Under the pieces are notes generated by a model that was not told the DNA's origin, searched no databases, and saw nothing but the letters and a program-made list of their open reading frames with translations. From Metabacillus halosaccharovorans (GTDB taxonomy: Bacteria > Bacillota > Bacilli > Bacillales > Bacillaceae): DNA of 64,000 nucleotides. The translations under genes were made by a program, and so were the position numbers. Position 1 is the first letter of the stretch; each line of letters starts with the position of its first letter. The DNA lies in the NCBI RefSeq assembly GCF_002019635.1, contig NZ_KV917371.1, positions 62,001 to 126,000 of the forward strand, given 5' to 3'. Positions 50,674-58,983 of this stretch are shown in pieces.

Positions 50674-50967
50674 TCAAAATTGCTGATCTGGATGTAAATT
50701 GTTTTGCATATATTCCTTCACCTTCTCCATTTGATCGGATGAAGCAAGTTCAGTTTTGTACCAGCCCTTTTGTTCCATTAGTTTAAAAAGCCGATAATGA
50801 TTATTTGTTGCTTTTTCAAGACATTGTTGATAGATGTCCCGAAGATCTTTATGTGACGCCTCTAACATCGTACTACTAATGCTCTGACATCTTCCCTTTT
50901 CCAGCTCCAAACAAAGCTGTGTCATCTCCCGATCTGTTAAACCGCGTCCTTCCATATTGTTCGGCAT
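50674..50967 (-). CDS. CotF family spore coat protein
   Basis: 97 residues with the ferritin-like helix pair of CotF C-terminal halves: LTDREMTQLCLELEKGRCQSISSTMLEASHKDLRDIYQQCLEKATNNHYRLFKLMEQKGWY. It ends in DQMEKVKEYMQNNLHPDQ. The KGWY motif near the end is common in coat F proteins. AAAGGGGAC precedes the ATG. It is second in an operon after another small helical protein (19 bases). Expected in the spore coat. Confidence 0.82.
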   Translation of the reverse strand: MPNNMEGRGLTDREMTQLCLELEKGRCQSISSTMLEASHKDLRDIYQQCLEKATNNHYRLFKLMEQKGWYKTELASSDQMEKVKEYMQNNLHPDQQF

Positions 50968-50986
50968 AAACTTGTCCCCTTTTATC

Positions 50987-51190
50987 TTATTGAATCATTT
51001 TTGATTGGTTAAAGTATTGTGATAGAGCGGCAACATTTAATTGATGTTGCTCCGCTAATTGTTCTAACTCATTTTTTAATGTTTGATCATCACATAATGA
51101 TGCACACCAGTTCATTGTCTTTCCTAAGATTTCTTCCGCCCTTATTTCGTCTTCTATAAAGGAAAGTTCTTTCATTGTGAGCTGTTTCAT
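50987..51190 (-). CDS. Small helical protein, probable coat-associated
   Basis: 67 residues: MKQLTMKELSFIEDEIRAEE, then ILGKTMNWCASLCDDQTLKNELEQLAEQHQLNVAALSQYFN. This resembles the N-terminal half of CotF-type proteins, with the downstream gene giving the other half. ATG 51190 behind TGGAGGTGAGG is preferred to the ATG at 51214. It is transcribed just ahead of the CotF gene. The arrangement matches the pair at 12749-13199. Confidence 0.68.
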   Translation of the reverse strand: MKQLTMKELSFIEDEIRAEEILGKTMNWCASLCDDQTLKNELEQLAEQHQLNVAALSQYFNQSKMIQ

Positions 51191-51332
51191 CTTCCTCACC
51201 TCCAAAAATCTCACCCTTTTCTAAACTAGTATTGATTAGTACAAGAGCTTTTATCCAATTGGATATATTTTCTTACATAAGCCTTATTTTTAGAGTAAAT
51301 AGTAAGGATGTAAAAGTGAGGAGGAATAGTAG

Positions 51333-51776
51333 GTGAACCATATTCAAGCTTTTTTGATAAAAGCAGGCGCTACTTTCTTGTTGCTAATGATTATTTTAGG
51401 TTTACTGTTTCGATATTCAGTTGGAGATGTATTTATCTTAACGTTAATCATCGGAGTTGTATCTTATCTACTTGGGGATCTTATGCTATTGCCAAGAACA
51501 ACAAACATGACAGCAACTATTTCCGATTTCGCCATTACAATGCTTATTACGTGGTTTTACTTAGCAAACATTACCACTTCAGCAACAAATGTATTTCTAG
51601 CTTCACTCTTAACCGCTCTGGGTGTAGCTTTATTTGAAATGTTTTTCCATCGATATATGATTAATCATACCCTCCATCAAAAAGATGAATTCGAAAGACT
51701 TGGTCACTTGCGATATAATACTGAAATATCAGAAGAAATCACTCCAGATCGATCTAAAATTAGAGATCAAGAATAA
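51333..51776 (+). CDS. DUF2512 (YndM-like) membrane protein
   Basis: 147 residues with four hydrophobic helices (about 8-28, 30-48, 60-80, 84-105) and a charged cytosolic tail (MINHTLHQKDEFERLGHLRYNTEI). SYLLGDLMLLPRTTNMTATISDFAITML is the YndM/DUF2512 signature. GTG start behind GAGGAGGAATAGTAG. Function unknown. It is divergent from the coat operon and convergent with the GerP-like gene. Confidence 0.83.
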   Translation: MNHIQAFLIKAGATFLLLMIILGLLFRYSVGDVFILTLIIGVVSYLLGDLMLLPRTTNMTATISDFAITMLITWFYLANITTSATNVFLASLLTALGVALFEMFFHRYMINHTLHQKDEFERLGHLRYNTEISEEITPDRSKIRDQE

Positions 51777-51778
51777 AG

Positions 51779-51808
51779 TAGAAGGCACGTAAAACTGTGC
51801 CTTCCATT
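51779..51808 (+). terminator. Bidirectional terminator between YndM-like and GerP-like genes
   Basis: GAAGGCAC and GTGCCTTC arms around an eight-base loop, between stops at 51776 and 51812. Confidence 0.75.
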
Positions 51809-51811
51809 TGT

Positions 51812-52006
51812 TTATTTATTATTTGGATCAGAGCAATTCGTCATACTTTTCCCATTAATTACTAGCTGGAAATCTCCTATTCCTCCTCCACCCGAACCCG
51901 AAGTTGACGATTCAACATTTTTGGGAGAAATACAATGCGAATCTCCAAAATTCACCACACCACCATTAACACTTTCTATGGTTACTTTTTTAATAAAACA
52001 TGGCAT
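51812..52006 (-). CDS. GerPA/GerPF family spore germination protein
   Basis: 64 residues resembling the small GerP proteins that let germinants pass the spore coat: MPCFIKKVTIESVNGGVVNF, then GDSHCISPKNVESSTSGSGGGGIGDFQLVINGKS. The NFGDxxxISPK segment and the Gly/Ser bridge are typical. Extra cysteines (Cys3, Cys25, Cys58) are unusual for GerPF and could cross-link in the coat. AAAGGAG precedes the ATG. It is a lone gene, not part of a gerP operon, with a SigK-like box upstream. Confidence 0.78.
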   Translation of the reverse strand: MPCFIKKVTIESVNGGVVNFGDSHCISPKNVESSTSGSGGGGIGDFQLVINGKSMTNCSDPNNK

Positions 52007-52311
52007 CGTTTTAACTCCTTTTCACCTGAGACCTTGTTGTATAGTATGTACTGAATGTCCATTGTTGTGGACATGACTACTAGTAAAGGAGAAAATGGAC
52101 TATAAAAGGTATAATAATAAAAAAGGACACACTCATAGTTCATTCATTTGCCATTGTTTCACTTTATACCCCTGTTCGTTTTCTTGACAATCATACCTCT
52201 TAGAATTAATATACCAAGTAGTATATTCATTAGTTTAATATACATATTTCATAGATAATAGAACGATCGAGATAGAAAAGAAAAATGATGTAGATAGAAG
52301 GGGAAGAAAAA
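52007..52311. other. Intergenic region with SigK-like box and palindrome
   Basis: On the reverse strand CATACTATA (52040-52048) fits the SigK -10 pattern CATAnnnTA for the GerP-like gene. TGTCCA (52056-52061) and TGGACA (52068-52073) form a perfect inverted repeat beside it. The rest, up to heme O synthase, shows no gene I can support. Confidence 0.4.
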
Positions 52312-53223
52312 ATGGACCAAGGAGATATACGACAAAGACAGCCTTTGTCAAAAATCTTGGCATTGACGATTAAAACAGGAATTATAAAATCTAACTTGAT
52401 TCCAATGTTTGCCGGATTAACATTATCACTATATACCTATCAATACGGGCTTTTAGAAAAATTACCAGATATAATTTTTGCATTGATTGGTTCTATTTTA
52501 GTCATCGGGGCTGCTGGCGCTTTTAATAACCTCTATGATCGGGACATTGATGCAATCATGCAAAGAACCAAAAACCGTCCAACTGTTACTGGGGAAATTA
52601 ACCCTAAAGTGGTTTTATGGCTTGCAATATTCATGTCTATTTTTGGAATACTGGCACTTTCATTAACAACTATGTTAGCTGCATTCCTGGGATTTCTAGG
52701 TTTGTTTTTTTATGTTATCCCCTATACAATGTGGAGTAAAAGGAAAACCGTTTACAATACCGAAATTGGAAGTATTTCAGGTGCAATGCCTCCTCTCATA
52801 GGGTGGGCAGCTATTCATCCTGATATCACACACCCAGCTATACTAGGACTATTCGTTATCTCCATTATTTGGCAAATGCCACATTTCTATGCAATTGCCA
52901 TAAGAAAACACGATGAATATAAGGCTGCTAATGTACCTATGCTGCCAGTTGTCAAAGGGGTTAAGAGGACATATATCCAAACGAATATATACTTAATCAT
53001 TTTAATTGGAAGTAGTTTTCTTTTTAGCTCTTTAAGCATTGGACTTATGTTAGTTGCCCTTCTTTTAAGTGTAATTTGGCTTGGAATAAGTATTTACGGT
53101 TATAAAAGAATGGATTCAGAGAAATGGGCAAAATCACTGTTCATTTATTCTCTAATACACATGACCATACTCTTTTCAACCGTTATTATCTATTCTCTTA
53201 TGGGTATTATCTTTGATCTATAA
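52312..53223 (+). CDS. ctaB: Protoheme IX farnesyltransferase (heme O synthase)
   Basis: A 303-residue UbiA-type prenyltransferase with about nine helices, adding a farnesyl chain to heme B to make heme O for cytochrome oxidases. Motifs are GAAGAFNNLYDRDIDAIMQRTKNRPTVTG (first Asp-rich site, near 70-98) and WQMPHFYAIAIRKHDEYKAANVPMLPVV (second, near 192-218). It stands alone, away from ctaA or the oxidase genes, so it may be a second copy like Bacillus ctaO. AAGGGGAAG precedes the ATG. A hairpin follows. Confidence 0.92.
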   Translation: MDQGDIRQRQPLSKILALTIKTGIIKSNLIPMFAGLTLSLYTYQYGLLEKLPDIIFALIGSILVIGAAGAFNNLYDRDIDAIMQRTKNRPTVTGEINPKVVLWLAIFMSIFGILALSLTTMLAAFLGFLGLFFYVIPYTMWSKRKTVYNTEIGSISGAMPPLIGWAAIHPDITHPAILGLFVISIIWQMPHFYAIAIRKHDEYKAANVPMLPVVKGVKRTYIQTNIYLIILIGSSFLFSSLSIGLMLVALLLSVIWLGISIYGYKRMDSEKWAKSLFIYSLIHMTILFSTVIIYSLMGIIFDL

Positions 53224-53253
53224 GAAAATGGGTATACTAAATCTCCATATGAA

Positions 53254-53288
53254 AACGGGCGGTGCACATGATCAACACCGCTCTTTAA
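53254..53288 (+). terminator. Terminator of heme O synthase gene
   Basis: GGGCGGTG and ACACCGCTC arms around a ten-base loop, followed by TTT, 30 bases after the stop. Confidence 0.65.
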
Positions 53289-53337
53289 AACAATGTTTGT
53301 ACTATAAAAAGAAAGTGTTATTGAATACAAGTTTCGT

Positions 53338-53904
53338 TCATTGTAATGTATAACTAGAAACACTCCAATGCTTCGAGTTTTTTATTTTCTTACCTTCCCA
53401 CCCTCTTGCAAGAAGCTCTTTTGCAATTAACATATTAAAAAATCCGTGACCAACGACAACAACTGAGTGATATCTTTCTGCATATTCAATAAGTTGATTC
53501 GCCGCCCGTTTTGATCTGAGCTTTGCATGCTTATATGATTCACAGTTGCTCGAATAACCACTAAACCACAAACATCTAAATAAGGTAAACCACATCTGCG
53601 TGGACACTTTTATATTCAGTAATCTTGTAGAAGGTATTGGCATTTCTACTTCCCGAAATAATGGATCTGTTATCATATATAAATTATTTCGCAGCAATCG
53701 AGCTGAGTCTATCGATCTTTTTAAATCACTTGTAATAAAAACTTTAGCATGAGCTACCTTCTGTTGCGTAGTCTGAGGAAAATCGTTTTCCTCAATAACC
53801 CCATTTGAATTATAATCATTAACCCATTCCTTAAATTCTTCACAATTTTTCCGTTGGTTGTCATTCAATAATGACCTACCATGTCTAATCAATGATATTT
53901 CCAT
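53338..53904 (-). CDS. Histidine phosphatase family protein
   Basis: 188 residues. The branch-1 signature is LIRHGRSLLND (phospho-accepting His8), and the second catalytic histidine is in VVVVGHGFFNMLIAKEL near 155. FITSDLKRSIDSARLL is the usual second motif. Insertions between motifs (for example FPQTTQQKVAHAKV and LWFSGYSSNCES) are unlike phosphoglycerate mutases, so the substrate is open. AAGGGAG precedes the ATG. Single gene. Confidence 0.85.
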   Translation of the reverse strand: MEISLIRHGRSLLNDNQRKNCEEFKEWVNDYNSNGVIEENDFPQTTQQKVAHAKVFITSDLKRSIDSARLLRNNLYMITDPLFREVEMPIPSTRLLNIKVSTQMWFTLFRCLWFSGYSSNCESYKHAKLRSKRAANQLIEYAERYHSVVVVGHGFFNMLIAKELLARGWEGKKIKNSKHWSVSSYTLQ

Positions 53905-53985
53905 TCTTTTTCTCCCTTATTTACAAAAAACTATTTTCTTTTATTTTATCACTAGTTATTAGTACTTGGTACTAATTCTAATAAA

Positions 53986-54020
53986 AATAAAAGCTCAGTG
54001 TTTTTGTCATCACTGAGCTT
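53986..54020 (-). terminator. Terminator of GNAT gene 2
   Basis: AAGCTCAGTG and CACTGAGCTT form a ten-bp stem around a ten-base loop, directly after the stop at 54022. Confidence 0.82.
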
Positions 54021-54021
54021 G

Positions 54022-54435
54022 CTATAAAATTAGAGACATTCCCGGTGCATCTTGTTCTCTTTCCTCAAAACCTAATTTTTTATAAAAATGTTGTTTGCCC
54101 TTTGCCGAGAAAAGTTGAATCGATTGGATACCTGACTCTTTGCATGTTTTTAGAAGCTGTTCAATAATTTGTTTGCCAAGTCCTTGATTTTGATAGGTTG
54201 GATCTACCATTACATCACAGATGAGTGCCTGATACACACCGTCTGAAATCATTCTTCCAAACGCAATTAATTGGTCTTGATCATAAATCGATATATGAAA
54301 CCAGCTATTCTCTGCAGCTTGGTACAATTGTTCACGTGTATAGGTTCCTTTTTTATTTTTTATTAATCCACTCGCTTCATGTAGCTGAACAAATTGTTCA
54401 AAAGAAGGAAGTACATTTGAATACGTATAGTTCAT
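54022..54435 (-). CDS. GNAT family N-acetyltransferase
   Basis: A 137-residue compact GNAT. The acetyl-CoA loop is VDPTYQNQGLGKQIIEQLLKTC (near 82-103), with the late FSAKGKQHFYKKLGFEER motif. The short, aromatic N-terminus (NYTYSNVLPSFEQFVQLHEASGL) matches a subgroup often annotated as YjcF/ElaA-like acetyltransferases. ATG 54435 after GAAGGTGAAAAG is preferred to the GTG at 54444. Acceptor unknown. Confidence 0.83.
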   Translation of the reverse strand: MNYTYSNVLPSFEQFVQLHEASGLIKNKKGTYTREQLYQAAENSWFHISIYDQDQLIAFGRMISDGVYQALICDVMVDPTYQNQGLGKQIIEQLLKTCKESGIQSIQLFSAKGKQHFYKKLGFEEREQDAPGMSLIL

Positions 54436-54544
54436 TCTTTTCACCTTCTATATAAATCATGTATTTCTATGTATCTATACATATATTTATACAGTAAGTT
54501 GAATAAAAATTCAATTATATTTTTTACATTTTTTAAAATGGAAT

Positions 54545-54575
54545 TAAAAAAAGACGAGTTTCCCCGTCTAATTTT
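54545..54575 (-). terminator. Terminator of His/Asp-rich gene
   Basis: AGACG and CGTCT arms around a short loop, with long T-run on the reverse strand, ten bases after the stop. Confidence 0.6.
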
Positions 54576-54580
54576 CTCGA

Positions 54581-54778
54581 TTATTTGTCGTCTCTATCGT
54601 CTTCACGATCTTCATTTGGTCTTCTTCCCCAAAGCAATCCCCATGGATCTCTTCTTCTTTCATGATGATGATGGTCCTCATCGTGATCATGCTTTTTTTC
54701 TGTAATAATATTTACTTCTTTTGCATGAATAACTAAATTGTCTACTTTAATGACTTGTTCTTTTTTAGGCTTTGACAA
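54581..54778 (-). CDS. Small His/Asp/Arg-rich protein
   Basis: About 65 residues: a lysine-rich start, then a predicted beta segment (VIKVDNLVIHAKEVNIITEK), and a highly charged tail with HDHDEDHHHHERRRDP, WGLLWGRRP and EDREDDRDDK. TTG 54778, six bases after GGGGGAG, is likely the start; the ATG at 54793 overlaps the ribosome site. The His/Asp block could bind divalent metals. Small charged proteins of this kind occur in spore coats, but nothing proves that here. Confidence 0.6.
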   Translation of the reverse strand: MSKPKKEQVIKVDNLVIHAKEVNIITEKKHDHDEDHHHHERRRDPWGLLWGRRPNEDREDDRDDK

Positions 54779-54875
54779 ATCCCTCTCCCCCATTCTCTTT
54801 AAATCGTTATATTTTATTCAAATCTGAGAAAAGGGTATAGGCAGTCGCCGCTTTTCTTTGTATTAAACCATTTCT

Positions 54876-55700
54876 TTATTCACAATAATCTCCAGCAACC
54901 TTTTTCACTTGTTGAATACCGTCCCAAAGGCTTCCAGGACCATCATAAACTAATGTAATCGGACCATTATACCCTTGAGCCGCTATAATATCTAACGATT
55001 GGCGAAACTCTTCTTCATCAATGATGCCGCTTTCGTCACAATTTGCCTTTGCATGTACCGATTCAGCATATGGCATTAAATGCTTAATGGATTCATATTT
55101 AACATCACTGTTAAAATTCCCAAAATCGACTGTGAGTCCTATTTCATTATTCGTTAGTAATTCAATACAGTTTTCCTTTGTTGAAGAAAGCGGTTTAAAA
55201 TTTTCGGTCACGACACGGACTTGTTTTGGTAGAGCGTATTCGGCCAATTCTTTTAAGCTTTCCTTCGATCGATTTAATGCTTGTATATCTGTAGGAGACG
55301 CTTCTCCAGCAACAGCACGAATACTTTTAGCACCAACGATTGAGGCAATATCAATCCACTTTTTTATATATTTGATATCAGCTTTTCGTCTATTATCATC
55401 AGGAGAACTAATATCCCCATAATCGACTAGTAAACAATGAAAATTCAACTCTGCTTTTTCAAATGAATGTTTTAGCTGTAACAAATAGTCATTTTCCAAA
55501 GTTGGAAAATGAAAATGACATACTTCTAGTGACTTAAATTGTTGATTAGCCAAAATCGAGGGTAATTCAAGTAATGTTGTATTTTCCGGTTGTTGTTCGA
55601 TTTTCGTTTTATGAGTTCCTTTATTTTCATCCCAAAACGTCCATCTTAACGGTCCCAGTTCGCGATGAAGACTCCAGGTTGTTAGTGACAAATGTGGCAT
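54876..55700 (-). CDS. Sugar phosphate isomerase/epimerase family protein
   Basis: A 274-residue xylose isomerase-like TIM barrel (AP endonuclease 2 family). Strand ends carry the metal-type residues: HFHFPT, LLVDYGDISSPDD, RVVTENFKPLSS (Glu), GLTVDFGNFNSD (Asp), VHAKANCDESG (His) and ITLVYDGPG. Family members isomerise or epimerise sugars and inositols. Substrate unknown, and no sugar genes are adjacent. AGGAGGAG precedes the ATG. Confidence 0.83.
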   Translation of the reverse strand: MPHLSLTTWSLHRELGPLRWTFWDENKGTHKTKIEQQPENTTLLELPSILANQQFKSLEVCHFHFPTLENDYLLQLKHSFEKAELNFHCLLVDYGDISSPDDNRRKADIKYIKKWIDIASIVGAKSIRAVAGEASPTDIQALNRSKESLKELAEYALPKQVRVVTENFKPLSSTKENCIELLTNNEIGLTVDFGNFNSDVKYESIKHLMPYAESVHAKANCDESGIIDEEEFRQSLDIIAAQGYNGPITLVYDGPGSLWDGIQQVKKVAGDYCE

Positions 55701-55791
55701 AGTTAAACTCCTCCTAATGGTTTCTCACTTATAAATTCACCGTGAGAGTGCTGTCTTCCTGCTGTTTAAACAATCCATTTAGAGGAGTCTT

Positions 55792-56265
55792 TCATTCTTT
55801 TGTAGGATCTCGATAAATATACTTTTCATATACAACTTGAAAACCGTACAATGCGATTGATTTAACTAAAAATAATAGGGAAAGCTGAAACTTTGTTAAT
55901 CGAACAAGAGTCACATACCCAATTTTCTTGAACCAATCTATTGTAAAATATGTAAAAAAAGCGTCAACTACAATGTTAATCAACATGTATAGCTTAAACT
56001 TTCCAAAGGTATATTTAAGGATCCAAATTGATCCAACGAAAAATGGTCCAAAAATTAATGGAAGCTCACCAATTACGTTCGGTTTTACGGAGAGTGGAAA
56101 CCACCACCACCTTTTCTTTTCAGCTAAATAGCCTTCTGCCATAACATAAAAACTTATAAAAAGTACAGCAGGAAGAAATCTTTTAAATACTTTTGCAGAT
56201 AAGAGCGGAACAGATACCCAGGGCAGGATAGTTATTAACATCATAAAGAGTTTTACATTCCTCAT
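55792..56265 (-). CDS. Multi-pass membrane protein, unknown
   Basis: 157 residues with four or five hydrophobic helices (MLITILPWVSVPLL, FLPAVLFISFYVMAEGYL, LPLIFGPFFVGSIWIL, LYMLINIVVDAFFTYF, LSLLFLVKSIALYGFQVVY). The loop AEKKRWWWFPLSVKPN and the size are close to the CBO0543-like group at 46703, but I cannot confirm a relationship. AAAGGATG precedes the ATG. Single gene. Confidence 0.6.
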   Translation of the reverse strand: MRNVKLFMMLITILPWVSVPLLSAKVFKRFLPAVLFISFYVMAEGYLAEKKRWWWFPLSVKPNVIGELPLIFGPFFVGSIWILKYTFGKFKLYMLINIVVDAFFTYFTIDWFKKIGYVTLVRLTKFQLSLLFLVKSIALYGFQVVYEKYIYRDPTKE

Positions 56266-56478
56266 TTTTCAAGACATCCTTTTTATTTTTCTCTTACATT
56301 TATCTTTCCAATTTTGGATCATATTATGTGGATCTTCAGTATAAATTAACCAATTATATCAAGTATTCATTTCTGTTCCTCATTCATCATAAATATAAAA
56401 ACAATAACCGCAAACACAATATTTGATTTTTACATGTAACGATTCATAAAAAAGGCTAAATAATAAAGGTGGGGTAAG

Positions 56479-57318
56479 ATGACATCCAATATGATACCCG
56501 TTTGGGATGAACATTTATTTTGGTTGGAGGTTTTGCAAGATCATGCTTATTTTGTGAGGGATCATCTTTCTGTAAGTGAGGCTGAATATGTAAATACAGC
56601 ACAGCAATATATCCATTTATTTGGTGAACTCCTATCCTTGTTACATTCGATTCCAAGAACAGCTCAATATCATGATGAAGCGATGATTCACTTTGCTAAA
56701 AAAGCTTGGCCTGTTTCAAAAGGCTATTATGAATTTGAAGGGAACCTGCAATCACTTCGTATTGATAATAAAGTGAATTTAAATCTATCTCCTACATATT
56801 TAAATGGTACACTTGGTGAAAATCAGGAGTACCTGCGAATCTTAACGTTTCTAGCACAAGGGAAAAACCCTGTACCTCTCCCCTTAGTAGATTTAATGGA
56901 CTTATGGCTTGAGGATCAATTAGGACATGTCGTTCTTTTCGAAAACATACTTGATCCAATAGAATTGATGGTAACTAGGCAAGCTGAAGTCTATAAAAGC
57001 CTTTATCAGGCATTTATTATTCAAAATCGTCATTTAAAAGGTTATTTAAGATTTAAAAAACCTAATTTTGCGAGACAAAAAGAATTTGCCAATGATGTAG
57101 GAAAAACAACAATTGAAATGAGCAAGTTTATTAATAGTATGATAATGAAATATAAAGAAAATACGTTGCTTAATAAATCGACTCTCCGTTTCCTTGAACA
57201 TCATTTTCCCGAAACATGCTATTTTATTAAAAAGTTAAGCTATTACGCTCCAGGTTTACATGAAGAAGCAAGTAAGTGTTCCCTAAAAAGACCATCATAT
57301 TCGAACGAATCTTTTTAA
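56479..57318 (+). CDS. DUF2935 domain protein
   Basis: A 279-residue helical protein with two four-helix-bundle repeats, the DUF2935 layout. It has EHLFWLEVLQDHAYFVRDHLS at the start and LWLEDQLGHVVLFENILDPIE with a second set of helices. Repeated E/H positions recall ferritin-like metal sites, but no activity is established. Known mainly from Bacillus and Clostridium. AAAGGTGGGG precedes the ATG. Single gene with terminator. Confidence 0.85.
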   Translation: MTSNMIPVWDEHLFWLEVLQDHAYFVRDHLSVSEAEYVNTAQQYIHLFGELLSLLHSIPRTAQYHDEAMIHFAKKAWPVSKGYYEFEGNLQSLRIDNKVNLNLSPTYLNGTLGENQEYLRILTFLAQGKNPVPLPLVDLMDLWLEDQLGHVVLFENILDPIELMVTRQAEVYKSLYQAFIIQNRHLKGYLRFKKPNFARQKEFANDVGKTTIEMSKFINSMIMKYKENTLLNKSTLRFLEHHFPETCYFIKKLSYYAPGLHEEASKCSLKRPSYSNESF

Positions 57319-57327
57319 AGAGATCAC

Positions 57328-57363
57328 TAAAAAACGTCGAGTAGCCATTGACTCGACGTTTTC
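57328..57363 (+). terminator. Terminator between DUF2935 gene and gntK
   Basis: AAACGTCGAGT and ACTCGACGTTT form an 11-bp stem around a short loop, and the site can serve both convergent genes. Confidence 0.85.
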
Positions 57364-57385
57364 ATGTTATGGCTCGTTAAGTTAA

Positions 57386-58921
57386 TTAAAGAAATTTCTG
57401 CTGAAATGCACTAATCGCATTGTATTCATTTTCTAATAGTCTTGGAAGACGAATAAATATTGGCATTAGCTCTCGATAGGCAGCTGTTGCCTCTTTATTT
57501 GGTTGATGAGAATGGATAGAGCCGACCATTTTTTCGACTTCACTTAATGAGTCGATTTCCCCTAAACCGTACATCCCCAGAACAATTGCCCCTAAACATG
57601 AACTTTCGAAGCTTTCAGGAATGGTTACTTCTTGATCAAATACATCTGCAAGCATTTGTCTCCAGAGCTCTGATCTTGCAAATCCACCGGTAGCTTGTAC
57701 ACGTGTTGGCATACCAATCAGTTCTTCAAGTGCCAGCAGCACACTATATAAATTCAGCATAACTCCTTCGAGAACTGCACGGATCATATGTTCTTTTTTA
57801 TGGTGCATTCCTAAGCCGAAGAAGGAGCCTCTTGCATTTGCATTCCATAATGGAGCCCTTTCACCTGCCAAATATGGATGAAATAATAGCCCATTTGATC
57901 CTGGTGGAACGGTTGAAGCTATTTTTGTTAACACCTCATATGGATCAATTCCTAAACGTTTGGCCGTTTCCACTTCGGCATTTGCTAATTCATCACGTAC
58001 CCAGCGGAAAATCATTCCACCATTATTAACAGGTCCACCGATCACCCAATGCTTTTCTGTTAAAGCATAACAAAAAATACGGCCCTTTGGATCTGTCACC
58101 GGACGGTCTGTGACAGCCCGAATCGCACCACTTGTCCCTATCGTCACGGCCACAACCCCAGGCTCAATAGCATTCACCCCAAGGTTGGAAAGTACACCAT
58201 CACTAGCCCCAACGATGAAAGGAATATCTTCAGGGAGCCCGGTTAATTTTGCAAATTCTAATGACATGCCTTTTAGACTCTCAGTTGTGCTAACAGGCTT
58301 TGAAAGTTGATCTTTACTCACACCAGCAATCTCAAGTGCCTCTTCATCCCAATCTAAGTTTTCCAAATGGAACATCCCTGTTGCTGAAGCAATTGAATAA
58401 TCGATCACATATTCACCGAATATACGATAAAAAACATATTCTTTAATAGAAATAAATTTATTCTTAGGCTGAAGTAATTCTGGATGTTCATTTTTCAACC
58501 ATAATAACTTAACCAATGGAGACATCGGATGAATGGGAGTACCTGTACGTAAATAAATATCATGGCCATTATATTCATTTTTTAATTTTTCCGCATAATC
58601 GGCACTTCTGTTATCAGCCCATGTAATAGAAGGAGTTTGCGGCATTCCTTCATCGTCCATGACAATTAAACTGTGCATAGCTGAACTAAAGGATACAAAT
58701 TGAACATCACGACCAGTAATGTTTGCTTCAAGTAAACTATTCTTCATAACCGATAAAACAGCTTGGAAAATTTCCTCCGGATCCTGTACTGCCGTTACAG
58801 GAGTTGGTGTATAAAGTGGGTACTCCACACCATAGCGGCTGATTGCTTTCCCTTCTTTATTAAAAATTACAGCTTTTGTGCTCGTTGTTCCTATGTCTAC
58901 ACCCATCATGTACTTGCTCAT
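57386..58921 (-). CDS. gntK: Gluconokinase, FGGY family
   Basis: Phosphorylates gluconate to 6-phosphogluconate, 511 residues. The N-terminal FGGY motif is MGVDIGTTSTKAVIFNKEG, VSFSSAMHSLIVMD carries the substrate loop, PSITWADNRS follows, and the C-terminal signature is VQATGGFARSELWRQMLADVF. Its operon with gntP and gnd fixes the substrate. ATG 58921 behind AGGAGG is preferred to the TTG at 58924. It is the last gene of the operon, 62 bases after gntP. Confidence 0.95.
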   Translation of the reverse strand: MSKYMMGVDIGTTSTKAVIFNKEGKAISRYGVEYPLYTPTPVTAVQDPEEIFQAVLSVMKNSLLEANITGRDVQFVSFSSAMHSLIVMDDEGMPQTPSITWADNRSADYAEKLKNEYNGHDIYLRTGTPIHPMSPLVKLLWLKNEHPELLQPKNKFISIKEYVFYRIFGEYVIDYSIASATGMFHLENLDWDEEALEIAGVSKDQLSKPVSTTESLKGMSLEFAKLTGLPEDIPFIVGASDGVLSNLGVNAIEPGVVAVTIGTSGAIRAVTDRPVTDPKGRIFCYALTEKHWVIGGPVNNGGMIFRWVRDELANAEVETAKRLGIDPYEVLTKIASTVPPGSNGLLFHPYLAGERAPLWNANARGSFFGLGMHHKKEHMIRAVLEGVMLNLYSVLLALEELIGMPTRVQATGGFARSELWRQMLADVFDQEVTIPESFESSCLGAIVLGMYGLGEIDSLSEVEKMVGSIHSHQPNKEATAAYRELMPIFIRLPRLLENEYNAISAFQQKFL

Positions 58922-58983
58922 CAATATTCCTCCTAAATGTGAGAAAAGGGAAAACCGTCACAGGTTGTCCCCTTCTCAACTAA

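Noticed and set aside
52056-52073. TGTCCA-TGGACA palindrome considered as a terminator
   Set aside because: No T-run and positioned upstream of genes on both sides; more like an operator.
52095-52187. 30-codon ORF after AAAGGAG (MDYKRYNNKK start)
   Set aside because: Ribosome site too close to the ATG, no terminator, no recognisable family; kept only as a possibility.
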